From NCBI RefSeq assembly GCF_016772475.1, contig NZ_CP068595.1, positions 7,254,001 to 7,318,000 on the forward strand: a DNA stretch of 64,000 bases. The letters run 5' to 3'. A model generated the notes under the pieces. That model saw only the letters and a list, made by a program, of their open reading frames with translations. It did no database searches and was not told the origin of the DNA. Both the position numbers and the translations under genes were made by a program. The DNA comes from Paenibacillus sonchi (GTDB taxonomy: Bacteria; Bacillota; Bacilli; Paenibacillales; Paenibacillaceae). Numbering within the stretch: position 1 is the stretch's first letter; each line of letters begins with the position of its first letter. Below are positions 1 through 10,365 of the stretch, piece after piece.

Positions 1-2051
1 GGTTTCAATCGAAATCCTATTCATTTAGCAACACGACTGCTTACAAGTATTACCGATTCAATTTCCAATGCCTAAGCGAGACTATTGTGCAGCTGTCGGA
101 AATTGAGTTGTTCGACGGATCGCAGGAAACCTATGCAAAGCCGAATCCACTCATTTCAGCAAGTGGGGAAACCCTCCCTGATCATGGCAAAGCCAATGCT
201 TTTGACGGTACCAGCAATACAAGTTGGCTGACTCCGCAAAGCAGCGGATGGCTTCAATTTGATTTCGGACAACAGATCGTCATCGACGGTTATGCGTTTA
301 GCGCTGCAAACAGTGCTCCGGACAGCGACCCGAAAATATGGGATTTGAAAGCATCTACCGACAATGTGAATTGGATTACGATCGACTCCAGAAACAGCGA
401 AGATTTCCGTTATCGGCACCAGCGCAACCACTATGTGCTGCCGACGAATCAAAAGGCGTATCGTTATTACCGCTTTGAATTGTACAATCATTCCGGCGAC
501 GCACTTCAAATCGGGGAAGTTGCGTTCAGTCGTCCAGATGACGCATGGCATACTGTTGCGCCTATTATCGACATGCACAATTTGGATACGACCAACGGCT
601 ACTTATTTGATCAAGCCATTCCGGATCCGCAGAGCGATATCCTAGCCGTCATTCGTCAAGTTTGCAATACGCTATACGCAAGTCCGGCTGATGTACCGAT
701 TCGTCCGAGAACTCTGCATGTAACTATCGGTAATTATGATGGTGTAGCAAGTGTTAGCGGAAGTCCGACAGATGCGGATCTCACGATAAGCTCCCGCTAT
801 CTTAAAAGTTATGCAGATTCCGGGAAACCGCTCCGTCAGGAGATTCTAGGTATCTTATATCATGAACTCACACATGTGTACCAGTTCGATGATCGAGGTA
901 CGCCGGATATCGGCTATATGATCGAAGGGATGGCCGATGCGGTACGTTTTGAGAATGGCTACCATGACCGGTACAGCATGACACCGGGAGGCACATGGCA
1001 TGACGGCTACGGAACGAGCGGCAACTTTTTTCGCTGGATCGATGAGAAGAAGCATACCGGATTTCTGCGTGAGCTGAACGCGAGCTTAAATCCGTTTGAC
1101 GGCCAAACCTGGACACCGGCTGTGTTCCAGCAAATTACCGGAACTGACGTAGACACCTTGTGGAACGAATATCAAGTTTCCCTGGATAAAAGTCAGCCGA
1201 CGGCACCGGGTGATCTTACAGCCACAAGCACTACGGATACCACCGTCACATTATCCTGGTCTGCATCAACGGACAATCTAGGGGTTGCCGGATATAATAT
1301 CTATTCTAATGGCATCAAAATCAGTACTACACAGTCAACCAACTATAAGGTAAACGGACTTACAACCGGATCTTCATATACCTTTATGGTTAAAGCGGTG
1401 GATCATTCCGGAAATGAATCCTCAGCAAGCAACACGATAACCGTTATCGCCAAGGCCAGCAATACTGCTACAATTTATTACCGGAAAGGATTTGCTACCC
1501 CATACATTCATTATCAGCCTGATGGAGAAAAGTGGACGACCGCTCCAGGCGTAGCGATGGCGGATTCCGAGTACAACGGCTACAGTAAATCCACCATCAC
1601 TTTGGGCAGCGCAACCGGGTTGACAGCTGCCTTTAATAACGGTTCAGGTATGTGGGATAACAACGGAGGCGCTAATTATAAGTTCTTGGCCGGCGTATCA
1701 ACATTCATTAATGGTACCATTATATCTGGCTTCCCGCAGCCTGACGGTGTTACCATTGTAATCTCAGTTCCTGCTAACACACCGGCAAACGAGGATCTGT
1801 ATCTCACTTCGAATCTTACGGGCTGGAATACCGCAGATGCCAATTATAAGCTGACTCGAAACGCTGACGGTACCTACAGCATCAAGTTGAACGTTGCCGC
1901 CGGTACGAATATTCAATACAAAATCACCAGAGGTTCCTGGGCAACCGTGGAAGTAAACAGCAACGGAAGCGATATCGCAAACCGTTCATTGACTACAACA
2001 GCTGGAGCTTCTACCGTTTCAATCAGCGTTCAGCGCTGGAAAGACAAATAA
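1..2051 (+). CDS. Secreted BSP-type metallopeptidase with F5/8C, FnIII and starch-binding modules (5' partial)
   Basis: The frame is already open at the first bases (codons start at position 3), so the N-terminus and signal peptide lie outside the window; the GTG at 87 is internal. Order of domains seen: end of one discoidin/F5/8C-like sandwich, a second at about 130-530, then a peptidase region of the plant/bacterial basic-secretory-protein type with the zinc motif HELTH at 861-875 and a downstream EGMAD segment, a fibronectin type III domain at about 1190-1450, a CBM25/26-like module (YIHYQP, WTTAPGV) at about 1460-1730 and a CBM20-like module (NLTGWN, TRGSW) at about 1740-2045. Metallopeptidase activity follows from the family; the raw-starch binding is inferred from the C-terminal modules. 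Pairing this peptidase with starch-binding domains is unusual. It is followed by a terminator and is not part of the sugar operons. Confidence 0.8.
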   Translation, partial: FQSKSYSFSNTTAYKYYRFNFQCLSETIVQLSEIELFDGSQETYAKPNPLISASGETLPDHGKANAFDGTSNTSWLTPQSSGWLQFDFGQQIVIDGYAFSAANSAPDSDPKIWDLKASTDNVNWITIDSRNSEDFRYRHQRNHYVLPTNQKAYRYYRFELYNHSGDALQIGEVAFSRPDDAWHTVAPIIDMHNLDTTNGYLFDQAIPDPQSDILAVIRQVCNTLYASPADVPIRPRTLHVTIGNYDGVASVSGSPTDADLTISSRYLKSYADSGKPLRQEILGILYHELTHVYQFDDRGTPDIGYMIEGMADAVRFENGYHDRYSMTPGGTWHDGYGTSGNFFRWIDEKKHTGFLRELNASLNPFDGQTWTPAVFQQITGTDVDTLWNEYQVSLDKSQPTAPGDLTATSTTDTTVTLSWSASTDNLGVAGYNIYSNGIKISTTQSTNYKVNGLTTGSSYTFMVKAVDHSGNESSASNTITVIAKASNTATIYYRKGFATPYIHYQPDGEKWTTAPGVAMADSEYNGYSKSTITLGSATGLTAAFNNGSGMWDNNGGANYKFLAGVSTFINGTIISGFPQPDGVTIVISVPANTPANEDLYLTSNLTGWNTADANYKLTRNADGTYSIKLNVAAGTNIQYKITRGSWATVEVNSNGSDIANRSLTTTAGASTVSISVQRWKDK

Positions 2052-2065
2052 GCAAGTTGCAGCAG

Positions 2066-2098
2066 CAAAAATGTCCAAGATCAACTTGGGCATTTTTG
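2066..2098 (+). terminator. Rho-independent terminator after the peptidase gene
   Basis: AATGTCCAAG at 2070-2079 pairs with CTTGGGCATT at 2085-2094 (one G-U pair), followed by a T run. Confidence 0.8.
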
Positions 2099-2384
2099 TC
2101 TTTATTCTTAGATTTGGCAGATGCAAAGAACAACGGTATGAAACAAGATGTATTGTGTCAACTCCGCAAACGGTTTTTATGTTGTACAGAATCTTGTGTG
2201 TTGAGCGAAACAGCATTTCACTGGTTCTTCTTAACATAAGGGGCGCCCATTTGCCGGGCATAGCAGCCGTCCGCCAAAAGTTAATATTTAATAAATATAT
2301 ATAATAATTGAAAATTTGAATTATTTCTGTTATTCGATTGCGGTTTCATCTAATAATAGATCAATAACTGGTGAGGATCGGTCA

Positions 2385-2413
2385 TTGTTTGAATGCAGAC
2401 GATAATTTATTAT
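2385..2413 (+). promoter_or_regulatory. Sigma-A-like promoter for transporter 1
   Basis: TTGTTT (2385-2390), 17-base spacer, TATTAT (2408-2413). Transcription would start near 2420, giving a leader of about 170 bases before the permease gene at 2593. The rest of the 540-base gap (2052-2592) shows only the terminator above and the cre box below. Confidence 0.45.
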
Positions 2414-2426
2414 AGTTGCATAGATA

Positions 2427-2440
2427 TGAAAGCGCTAACA
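2427..2440 (+). promoter_or_regulatory. cre box (CcpA operator)
   Basis: TGAAAGCGCTAACA fits the catabolite-responsive element consensus TGWAARCGYTWNCW at every position. It lies just downstream of the predicted start site of the transporter 1 promoter, a position where CcpA typically blocks transcription, so glucose repression of this transporter is inferred. Confidence 0.75.
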
Positions 2441-2592
2441 TCCAAAAGAGATAGGGGAAATAATGTTCGGCAAAGCCCATCGGGCAAGTTGAAAATTATT
2501 TTTCTATTGGAAGGAGGATGGCATACCGGACAGTATATTTAAGGGTATAGCAGCTCTGCGAAAGCTTCAATTATACAAAGGGGAGTGAAACG

Positions 2593-3507
2593 ATGCGCAG
2601 CCACAGCATGAAAACCAACTCGATCCGAAAATTTCTTTATATTTCGCCCTTTATGGTTTTACTTGCTGTCTTTGCATACTATCCGCTCTATGGATGGGTA
2701 TATGCCTTCTTCGACTATATGCCGCCGATTCCGCTGTCACAAGCGCCATTTGTCGGTCTCAAATGGTTCCGTTCCCTGGTAGAAAACCAGGTAAAGGTCG
2801 ACCAGCTGCTTCAAGTCATCAAAAACACGTTCGGCATGAGCGGGCTGGGTATCCTTTTCTCTTGGCTGCCCATGATTTTTGCGATCTTCCTGACAGAGAT
2901 CAAAGCGGTGCGTTTCCGCAAATTTATCCAGACCGTAACCACCCTTCCAAACTTCATCAGTTGGGTACTCGTCTATTCCCTGGCATTTTCCATGTTCTCC
3001 AGTGAAGGTGTCGTCAACGGCTTTTTAAGCCAGCTAGGTCTTACCGACTCTCCTGTACTCTTTCTTCAGAACTCGGACCATGTCTGGATTACGATGTGGA
3101 TATGGGCCACATGGAAAACATTGGGCTGGTCGGCTATTCTCTATATCGCGGCGATTATGAGCATCGATGAATCCCTATATGAAGCGGCTTATGTAGACGG
3201 TGCGACTAGAATGCAGGTCATCCGGCATGTGGTTTTGCCAAGCATGCTGCCGACTTATTTTGTGCTGCTGATGCTCCAGATTGCCAGCTTCCTGAACAAC
3301 GGATTGGAGCAGTATTTTGTTTTCCAGAATGCATTCAACAAAGACACCATACAGGTATTGGATTTATATGTATACAACCTCGCCATGGGCGGCGGCAGCT
3401 ATTCCGTTTCCGTAGCGATCAGTATGCTGAAAAGCCTGATTAGCGTTGTGCTTCTCTTTTCCGTAAACGGGCTGTCTAAAATGTTAAGAGGAGAGGGCAT
3501 CGTATGA
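2593..3507 (+). CDS. Sugar ABC transporter permease 1a (LplB type)
   Basis: 304-residue integral membrane protein with six hydrophobic spans and the ATPase-contact (EAA) loop EAAYVDGATRMQVIRHV in the C-terminal third. Family knowledge: LplB/YteP permeases form a heterodimer with a YtcP-type partner and work with a lipoprotein and a shared MsmX-type ATPase; no ATPase gene is present here. The start is supported by GGGGAGTG eight bases upstream. It overlaps the next permease gene by four bases (ATGA), so the two are translationally coupled. Likely repressed through the cre box at 2427. Substrate cannot be read from sequence; an oligosaccharide of plant cell walls is likely from context. Confidence 0.9.
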   Translation: MRSHSMKTNSIRKFLYISPFMVLLAVFAYYPLYGWVYAFFDYMPPIPLSQAPFVGLKWFRSLVENQVKVDQLLQVIKNTFGMSGLGILFSWLPMIFAIFLTEIKAVRFRKFIQTVTTLPNFISWVLVYSLAFSMFSSEGVVNGFLSQLGLTDSPVLFLQNSDHVWITMWIWATWKTLGWSAILYIAAIMSIDESLYEAAYVDGATRMQVIRHVVLPSMLPTYFVLLMLQIASFLNNGLEQYFVFQNAFNKDTIQVLDLYVYNLAMGGGSYSVSVAISMLKSLISVVLLFSVNGLSKMLRGEGIV

Positions 3508-4471
3508 GTGACAACCTGACAGGACTGACGCCAAATGCTGCAGATCATAACAGCCGCTACTCCAAAAAAATTAAAATGCAGGTCAGTGCAACCGACAAAA
3601 TGATTTCTGTGACGATTTATATCGTGTTTTCGCTCTTTGCATTTATCTGCGTATATCCGTTTTACTCGATTATTATCAATACGATCAGCGCCAATGATCT
3701 CAGCGCCAAAGGCGAGATTGTGTTTTGGCCGAAGGGGATTCATTTCCAGAACTATGTGGATGTATTTAAAATACCGGGACTGTGGAATGCGTTTGTCATT
3801 TCTATAGGGAGAACGGTAATAGGCACGATTTTGACGGTCGGGGCCTCTGCCTTTTTGGGCTTCATGTTTGCCCAGGAGGATATGTGGGGAAAAAATTCTG
3901 GTACAGGTTTACCATTATTACGATGTTTTTTAATGCCGGCATTATCCCCTGGTATCTGACCATGAGATCCCTGCACCTGACCAACAATTTCCTGGCATAC
4001 ATCCTGCCGTCTATCGTGGCTCCATTTTTCATCATTCTTGTAAAGACGTTTGTAGAATCCACGCCGAAGGAACTGCAGCAGGCCGCCAGCATTGACGGCG
4101 CCGGAACTTTCACTATCTTTTACAAGGTGATCCTGCCCATCAGCAAACCGATATTGGCTACAGTCGCCATATTCTCGGCAGTGAACCAGTGGAACTCCTT
4201 TCAGGATACGCTGCTGCTGGTTACGGACAGCAAATTGTATAGCTTGCAGTTTATTCTGTATAACTACATCAATCAGGCCAGCTCCTTGTCCACCATGGTC
4301 AATCTGCAAAATGCCGGATCAACCGCCATTGCCAGTCTATCTACCAAGCAGACCACTACATCCATTCGTATGACCGTTACCATCATCGTTGTCGCACCCA
4401 TTTTGCTGGTTTATCCGATTTTCCAAAGATTCTTTGTAAAAGGAATTATAATCGGTGCAGTCAAAGGTTAA
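3504..4471 (+). CDS. Sugar ABC transporter permease 1b (YtcP/LplC type), frame broken at 3890-3895
   Basis: Partner permease of the preceding gene. Two frames join at the A run 3890-3895 (six A; seven would restore the frame), giving 322 residues, a normal length. Downstream frame carries MFFNAGIIPWYL and the EAA loop around QQAASIDGAGTFTIFYKVILP, both typical of YtcP permeases, and ends VKGIIIGAVKG, the usual family C-terminus. ATG overlaps the stop of the previous gene. The break is probably a lost base in the sequence rather than a real mutation, since thirteen similar ones occur in the window. A true -1 slip at A-AAA-AAT is formally possible. Confidence 0.85.
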
Positions 4472-4512
4472 TTTGCACTATTATAATACATTAATCATTT
4501 GGGGGGCTGTAC

Positions 4513-6279
4513 ATGAATACACATCATAAGCTGGCAAAAAAATCCCTGCTGCTCTTTGGCACCACGCTTCTTCTGGGAGCGACGGCACTCAGCGGATGCA
4601 GCGGCAATTCCAACAATGCGGCAGGGACAGCAACGAAGTCAGCCGATCCGGGTGCAGGCATCGATCACAGCAAACCGCTGACCATTACCGTGTTCGACAA
4701 CGCGGCAAATTACCAGGGCGAGCAGACCGGATGGTACGGAAAGCTGATTAAGGATAAGTTCAACATCACCTTAAACATTCTGTCTCCGCAGGTTGCCGGC
4801 GATCAGCTATACAAGACAAGGTCGGCATCGGGAGATTTAGGAGACCTGCTCATCATTGAGAACAGCCAGTTGGAGGAATTGATTCCGGCGGGTATGATTA
4901 TGGATCTCACGGACAAAATCAAGAATACGAAATACCTGTCCCAATATGTAGACAATCACTTTAAGCCTTTCAATGCTGCATTCGGGAGCCTTAATCCGGA
5001 TGGCAAGATTTATGCGCTGCCGACTTTTACATCGGACACTTCTCCGACAACCTTTTCGGAAGAACTCCCTTATTCCAGCCCGATTATGCCTTGGGACTAT
5101 TACAAGGGGATTGGCTCTCCCAAGCTGAACAATCTTAAGGATCTGATGAATGCCCTGAAGCAGATGCAGGAGAAATATCCCAAGACACCGGACGGCAAAC
5201 CTATTGTTCCGATTACCCTGTGGAAGGACTGGGACAACGGAAGTATGGAGAATGTCCGTTGGTTAAGCAACTGGTACGGTTATGAGCAGCCGAACGGAAC
5301 CTCAACCATTCAGTTGAATGCAAAGGGCGATATTGTTCCGCTCGTTGACGACAACAGTATGTACAAGAAAATCCTCCAATTCTATTATGACGCCAACAAG
5401 ATGGGTCTGGTTGACCCTGACTCGCCGTCCCAGGATTGGAACAAAGTCTCTGAAAAGCTGACCAACAAACAGGTTCTTCTCTTATGGTATTCCTGGCAAA
5501 GAGGTTTCTATAATACCATTGAAAGAGGCAATCAAGGCGACGGCAATGTAGCCATTCCAATCGCCGACACCCATATTATCCAGAATAGTGATGCCTACTT
5601 CGGCAACGGAAGAGTGTTTGCTATCGGTTCAAAAGCGAAAAGTCCGGAAAGAATCATGGAATTCATGGATTGGATGTCCTCTCCTGAAGGTCTGCGCTAC
5701 TACACCAATGGATTCGAAGGCTTCAACTATGAAAAGACTCCCGACGGCAAGTTTAAGCTGACTGAAGTAGGGCAAACCGCCTTCCAGGAGAATACTCCAG
5801 TTCCTGAAGAGTACGGTGGCGGTGGCTATCAAGACGGGCAGAGCAAGCTCAACACGATGATTATGAGTGACTTTGTAATAGACCCGGAAACGAAGGAATT
5901 CTACAACAGCACTTATTGGAGCTCAACCATAGAAGCGAACAAAACAGTGCTGACTACGGAGTGGCAGAAAGCGTATAACGCAACCACCCCGACAGAATAC
6001 TATCAGAAAAACAATATGATCGATATCGTGCCCAATATCAATACAAGTCTCGGGTCGGATTCGTCGGATATCAAGAATAAACGCAGCCAGATCTCGGATT
6101 ATGTCAAGAACACTTCCTGGAAGATGATCTTCGCCAAGGATCAGGCCGAATTCGATCAGCTCTGGACCAGGTTGAAGAGCGATGTGGTCGGTCTCGGTTG
6201 GAATGATGTCCTTGCCGTGGATACAGAAAGAGCTCAAAAAATCGTTAAACTGCGTGCTGATGCGGTCGCCAATAAATAA
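4513..6279 (+). CDS. Extracellular sugar-binding lipoprotein 1 (LplA type)
   Basis: 588 residues with a lipoprotein signal peptide; lipobox LSGC puts the lipidated cysteine at residue 29, followed by a Ser/Asn/Ala-rich linker. The mature part is a large family 1 solute-binding protein (KPLTITVFDN strand, Trp/Tyr-rich sugar-binding half) of the size typical for LplA/YtcQ proteins that bind oligosaccharides outside the membrane and hand them to the permeases encoded just upstream. RBS GGGGGG precedes the ATG. The 41-base gap from the permease gene holds a TATAAT at 4482-4487 that might be part of an extra promoter, but no good -35 accompanies it. Confidence 0.9.
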   Translation: MNTHHKLAKKSLLLFGTTLLLGATALSGCSGNSNNAAGTATKSADPGAGIDHSKPLTITVFDNAANYQGEQTGWYGKLIKDKFNITLNILSPQVAGDQLYKTRSASGDLGDLLIIENSQLEELIPAGMIMDLTDKIKNTKYLSQYVDNHFKPFNAAFGSLNPDGKIYALPTFTSDTSPTTFSEELPYSSPIMPWDYYKGIGSPKLNNLKDLMNALKQMQEKYPKTPDGKPIVPITLWKDWDNGSMENVRWLSNWYGYEQPNGTSTIQLNAKGDIVPLVDDNSMYKKILQFYYDANKMGLVDPDSPSQDWNKVSEKLTNKQVLLLWYSWQRGFYNTIERGNQGDGNVAIPIADTHIIQNSDAYFGNGRVFAIGSKAKSPERIMEFMDWMSSPEGLRYYTNGFEGFNYEKTPDGKFKLTEVGQTAFQENTPVPEEYGGGGYQDGQSKLNTMIMSDFVIDPETKEFYNSTYWSSTIEANKTVLTTEWQKAYNATTPTEYYQKNNMIDIVPNINTSLGSDSSDIKNKRSQISDYVKNTSWKMIFAKDQAEFDQLWTRLKSDVVGLGWNDVLAVDTERAQKIVKLRADAVANK

Positions 6280-6327
6280 ACCGCCGCTGTAAAAGGCGCA
6301 TGCAGATATCCTGCTATAATCAAAGAT

Positions 6328-6378
6328 AAGGGGTTGACTCAATGTCATGAAATGGCCTGGGTCAACCCCATTATTTTT
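6328..6378. terminator. Bidirectional terminator between lipoprotein 1 and the convergent esterase
   Basis: GGGGTTGACTCA at 6330-6341 pairs with TGGGTCAACCCC at 6358-6369, followed on the plus strand by a T-rich tract. Confidence 0.75.
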
Positions 6379-6404
6379 ATAGCAAGATATACGTTGTACG
6401 ATTA

Positions 6405-7235
<831 letters not shown>

Positions 7236-7352
7236 TCATTCCTCTCCTGTTTATGAAGGAACCCCCGGTCTGTGTGAGCGCCAAGGGTTCAATTGCTATT
7301 TAATGTAGTCCCGGTTTGCATGGTTCAACAGCCAAGGAAGCGCTCCCTCTGC

Positions 7353-8339
7353 TTAATTGGACGGATAGGGATTGATGGGCTGAATAGTGCCGTCCGGGTT
7401 ATACTTCAGCTCTGTATATTTGACGCACCGCTTGTGGTTGACGCCGTCAGATAACGAGCAGTCATGATAGAACAGATACCATTTCTCTTCAAACTGTACA
7501 ATGGAGTGATGCGTGGTCCAGCCGATCACAGGCGACAGAATTTCTCCCTTGAAGGTGAACGGGCCCATAGGCTGCTCACTGACGGCATATACCAGCGTAT
7601 GTGTTGTGCCTGTTGAGTACGACAGATAGTACAGCCCGTTATATTTATGGACCCATGGCCCTTCAAAATATCTCCGGTCCTCGTCGCCGGCAAGAATTGG
7701 TTTTCCTTCCGCGTCCACAATGGAAATTTCCTGCGGCTGCCCCGCAAATGAGAGCATATCTTCGCTCAGCACCGCCACACGCGGCCCGATCGCCGGCTGG
7801 TCCAAGGCAGGCCCCTCTTGTCCGGGATTGAATTCCCCGGTCTGCCACTTCTCCAGCTGCCCTCCCCAAAGACCGCCGAAATACATATAGGCCCGGTTGT
7901 CTTCATCGACAAAGACGGCAGGGTCTATGCTGTAGCTCCCCGGAATATAATCAGGCTGTGCCTGAAACGGACCTGCCGGAGAAGGAGAAGTCGCTACGCC
8001 AATACGGAAAATGCCTTCCTTATCACGGGCCGGAAAAAATAAATAATAGGTATTGTTCTTGTAAGCCGCATCCGGCGCCCACAACTGCTGCGAGGCCCAG
8101 GGAATGTCTCTCAGATGAAGCGCCTCCCCATGATCCACCACCGGTGAAACCAGATTATCCATCGATAAAATATGATAGTCTTCCATAGCATATTGATCCC
8201 CGTTGTCATTGCTCGGTCCGTCATGATCCAGATCATGGGAAGGATAGATATAAATTTTGTCTTCAAACACATGTGCAGACGGGTCTGCGGTATAGATATG
8301 GGTGACGAGCGGTTGATTAGGTTTTGGAATTGAATTCAT
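7353..8339 (-). CDS. GH43 glycosidase (beta-xylosidase/arabinofuranosidase)
   Basis: 328 residues, a single five-bladed GH43 propeller without signal peptide or extra module. The three catalytic carboxylates are visible: Asp19 (YTADPSAHVFED), Asp139 (YSIDPAVFVDED) and the Glu in YFEGPWVHKYNGLYYLSYS at about residue 220. Removes xylose or arabinose from xylo-oligosaccharides in the cytoplasm; exact specificity cannot be read. ATG is preceded by AGGAGAGG. It begins 29 bases after the previous gene's stop and lies upstream of the esterase, so debranching and de-esterification are co-expressed. Confidence 0.85.
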   Translation of the reverse strand: MNSIPKPNQPLVTHIYTADPSAHVFEDKIYIYPSHDLDHDGPSNDNGDQYAMEDYHILSMDNLVSPVVDHGEALHLRDIPWASQQLWAPDAAYKNNTYYLFFPARDKEGIFRIGVATSPSPAGPFQAQPDYIPGSYSIDPAVFVDEDNRAYMYFGGLWGGQLEKWQTGEFNPGQEGPALDQPAIGPRVAVLSEDMLSFAGQPQEISIVDAEGKPILAGDEDRRYFEGPWVHKYNGLYYLSYSTGTTHTLVYAVSEQPMGPFTFKGEILSPVIGWTTHHSIVQFEEKWYLFYHDCSLSDGVNHKRCVKYTELKYNPDGTIQPINPYPSN

Positions 8340-8368
8340 GTTGCCTCTCCTTTTTGTTATCGCATAAT

Positions 8369-10183
8369 TTAGCCCACGGTCACTTCGATGGATACCTTCT
8401 TCAGCTCCCGGTTCAGATCCTTATCCTCTGTCAGATCCAGGACCGGATTACCGTCAATGTCAAAATGCACGCGGCGCAGGCCGGAGCTTCTCGGTCCGTC
8501 AATGCCCGGTCTTGCGTGGTAGGCGTTCCAAATGACTCCATCCTCGTCTGTCACGTAAGAATTGTGGCCCGGCCCATATTCCCCCGGCACGCTTCTGGAG
8601 GTCAGCAGCGGATAATTCCCTTTGGTCCAGCTGCGGATATCGAGCAAATCCGCCCCTTTGCCGGCTGTCAGCAGACCCACAACATAGGTTGCATCCACCG
8701 CTGCGCTGGCAAAGGTCAAAAATAATTTGTCATCGGTGTAGAGGGCAAACGGCCCTTCATCCACAAAGGTATGATTATTAGCCCAGCCATAATCGGGTCT
8801 GGTCAGAAGCACGGGATCACTGGTCAGCTTCCACGGCTCCTGCGGGTCGATTGTGGCGATATAGATCCAGGCTCCAAGATCGACAGGCACGAACTGGCGC
8901 TCTGACCATGCGGCGTAATGCTTCCCGTTCCATTGAATTACGGTCATATCGAGGGAAATGGTCTTCCCTGCTTCGCACAAATACGTTCCGTCCTTCTTCA
9001 CTACACGCCGGGGCATCGACCAATCGGCAGCACACATCGGATTGCCGCCTGCCTGCAGCTTCATGACCTGTGACTCTTCATACAGAAATTCTCCCGGTGT
9101 TGCCGCATGAAAGATATACAATTCATCCTCAATGATATGAAATTCCGGCGCCCACAGCAGTCCGCCGATCTGCTCATAGGTATTTGAATCCAGAATCAAG
9201 GCTTCCTCGGCATCCACCAGACCGGGAATGGTGTCGGCTTCCCGCATATATAATGTATGGTTTTGGTCCGCATCGTTGGTGGCAATGAAATAATACTTCC
9301 CTTTCCATTTCGCAATGCAAGGGTCCGCACGGTCGAACGCAACCGGAAACGGGTAATGATCCTGATGGACTTCACCGGTAATGCTGTAGGTTCCCGCCTC
9401 ATTCCAATTGATTTCGTCCGTATTCCAATCCACCCTTTTCAGCGCTTGGGTGCCGTCGCTGTACAGAGCAGTGGCCCGGATGGCTGTAACATCCTCTTCC
9501 GATGCCGCTGTCACCCGGTCCGGGACTTCAATCGCGATGTTGGTAGGAACTGTAAGCTTGCAGCAGAGCCTGCGGGCTATTTCCTTGGGTACCGGGATAT
9601 AGTTGCGCGGCAGAATCCCCTCGATATCGGCAAGCACTGGTTCCAGAGTAAAAGGCTGGGCCGCTTCCGGTGCCGAGATCCCCTTCAAGCTCATAATATC
9701 GGCTATAAAATTCTGATAACCGTTCCCCAGCTCATCGGTCCAGCGGATCAGGTAGCCCTTCCGGCCGGTATCGTATTCGCAGGAGACATCGCTTACATAG
9801 GTATCTGCCTTAAGCTCCAGCAATCCAACTTCGCTATACTGCAGCAAATCACCGGATGAGAACAGCAGCACTTTTCCCTTGCTCTCAGCATCGGCTTCGC
9901 CTTCTGCCTCCGTACGAACGGCGATCACCCCGAAGTTCCCTTCAGAGGTGCGGAACAGATACGGATTCTTTAAGCTTTTGGCCCGGAGTGTACCATCCTC
10001 GTTCTCCGTCGCCTTGGCGAATAGAACTCCTGAATTATGGTTCAACTCCTGAAATAGAAGCCCGTCATTGCTGTAAGCCAAATGCATGCTGTGCGCCAGC
10101 TTCGGAGCGTATACCATGTCCTCCTGCGGTAACCGGGTATAGCATAGGATATAATTCCGATCTTCGTTTCGTTGTGGTATCAT
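8369..10183 (-). CDS. Two-propeller GH43-like protein with internal Ig-like domain
   Basis: 604 residues, about twice the length of its GH43 neighbour. The C-terminal ~330 residues form a GH43 propeller with the usual acids: Asp in FDRADPCIAKWKGKYYFIA and Glu in FVDEGPFALY, plus WAPEFHIIEDELYIFHAA. Before it lies a short bacterial Ig-like stretch (ALYSDGTQ.., the YSITGEVH ending). The N-terminal ~170 residues (ILCYTRLP, SMHLAYSNDGLLFQEL, KNPYLFRTSEGNFGVIAVR) look like blades of another GH43/GH32-like propeller, but I see no full set of catalytic acids there. Resembles family members annotated as arabinanase-like. No signal peptide. Start at ATG with GGAAGG about 13 bases away. Expressed divergently from the AraC gene at 10366. 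Confidence 0.75.
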   Translation of the reverse strand: MIPQRNEDRNYILCYTRLPQEDMVYAPKLAHSMHLAYSNDGLLFQELNHNSGVLFAKATENEDGTLRAKSLKNPYLFRTSEGNFGVIAVRTEAEGEADAESKGKVLLFSSGDLLQYSEVGLLELKADTYVSDVSCEYDTGRKGYLIRWTDELGNGYQNFIADIMSLKGISAPEAAQPFTLEPVLADIEGILPRNYIPVPKEIARRLCCKLTVPTNIAIEVPDRVTAASEEDVTAIRATALYSDGTQALKRVDWNTDEINWNEAGTYSITGEVHQDHYPFPVAFDRADPCIAKWKGKYYFIATNDADQNHTLYMREADTIPGLVDAEEALILDSNTYEQIGGLLWAPEFHIIEDELYIFHAATPGEFLYEESQVMKLQAGGNPMCAADWSMPRRVVKKDGTYLCEAGKTISLDMTVIQWNGKHYAAWSERQFVPVDLGAWIYIATIDPQEPWKLTSDPVLLTRPDYGWANNHTFVDEGPFALYTDDKLFLTFASAAVDATYVVGLLTAGKGADLLDIRSWTKGNYPLLTSRSVPGEYGPGHNSYVTDEDGVIWNAYHARPGIDGPRSSGLRRVHFDIDGNPVLDLTEDKDLNRELKKVSIEVTVG

Positions 10184-10365
10184 GAAACCAATGACCTTCC
10201 TTCATATTGATAATTTCTAATAACCAGAACCCTGTATCTCAGAAATTGAATTCAGGAATTTTTCCAAACACCCTTATCTCACATATAAATTATAGAAAAA
10301 TACTGAATTCCTAACAATGATATATCCTGTTCATTAATTGATGTATCCAAAGAAAGGGGAAGCCA

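Noticed and set aside
2057..2304. Small plus-strand frames after the peptidase gene
   Set aside because: They begin inside the terminator hairpin and have no RBS.
3888..3897. Possible programmed -1 frameshift at A-AAA-AAT in permease 1b
   Set aside because: The heptamer could slip, but thirteen other genes-breaking sites of the same direction occur at homopolymers of all four bases, so a missing base is the simpler explanation.
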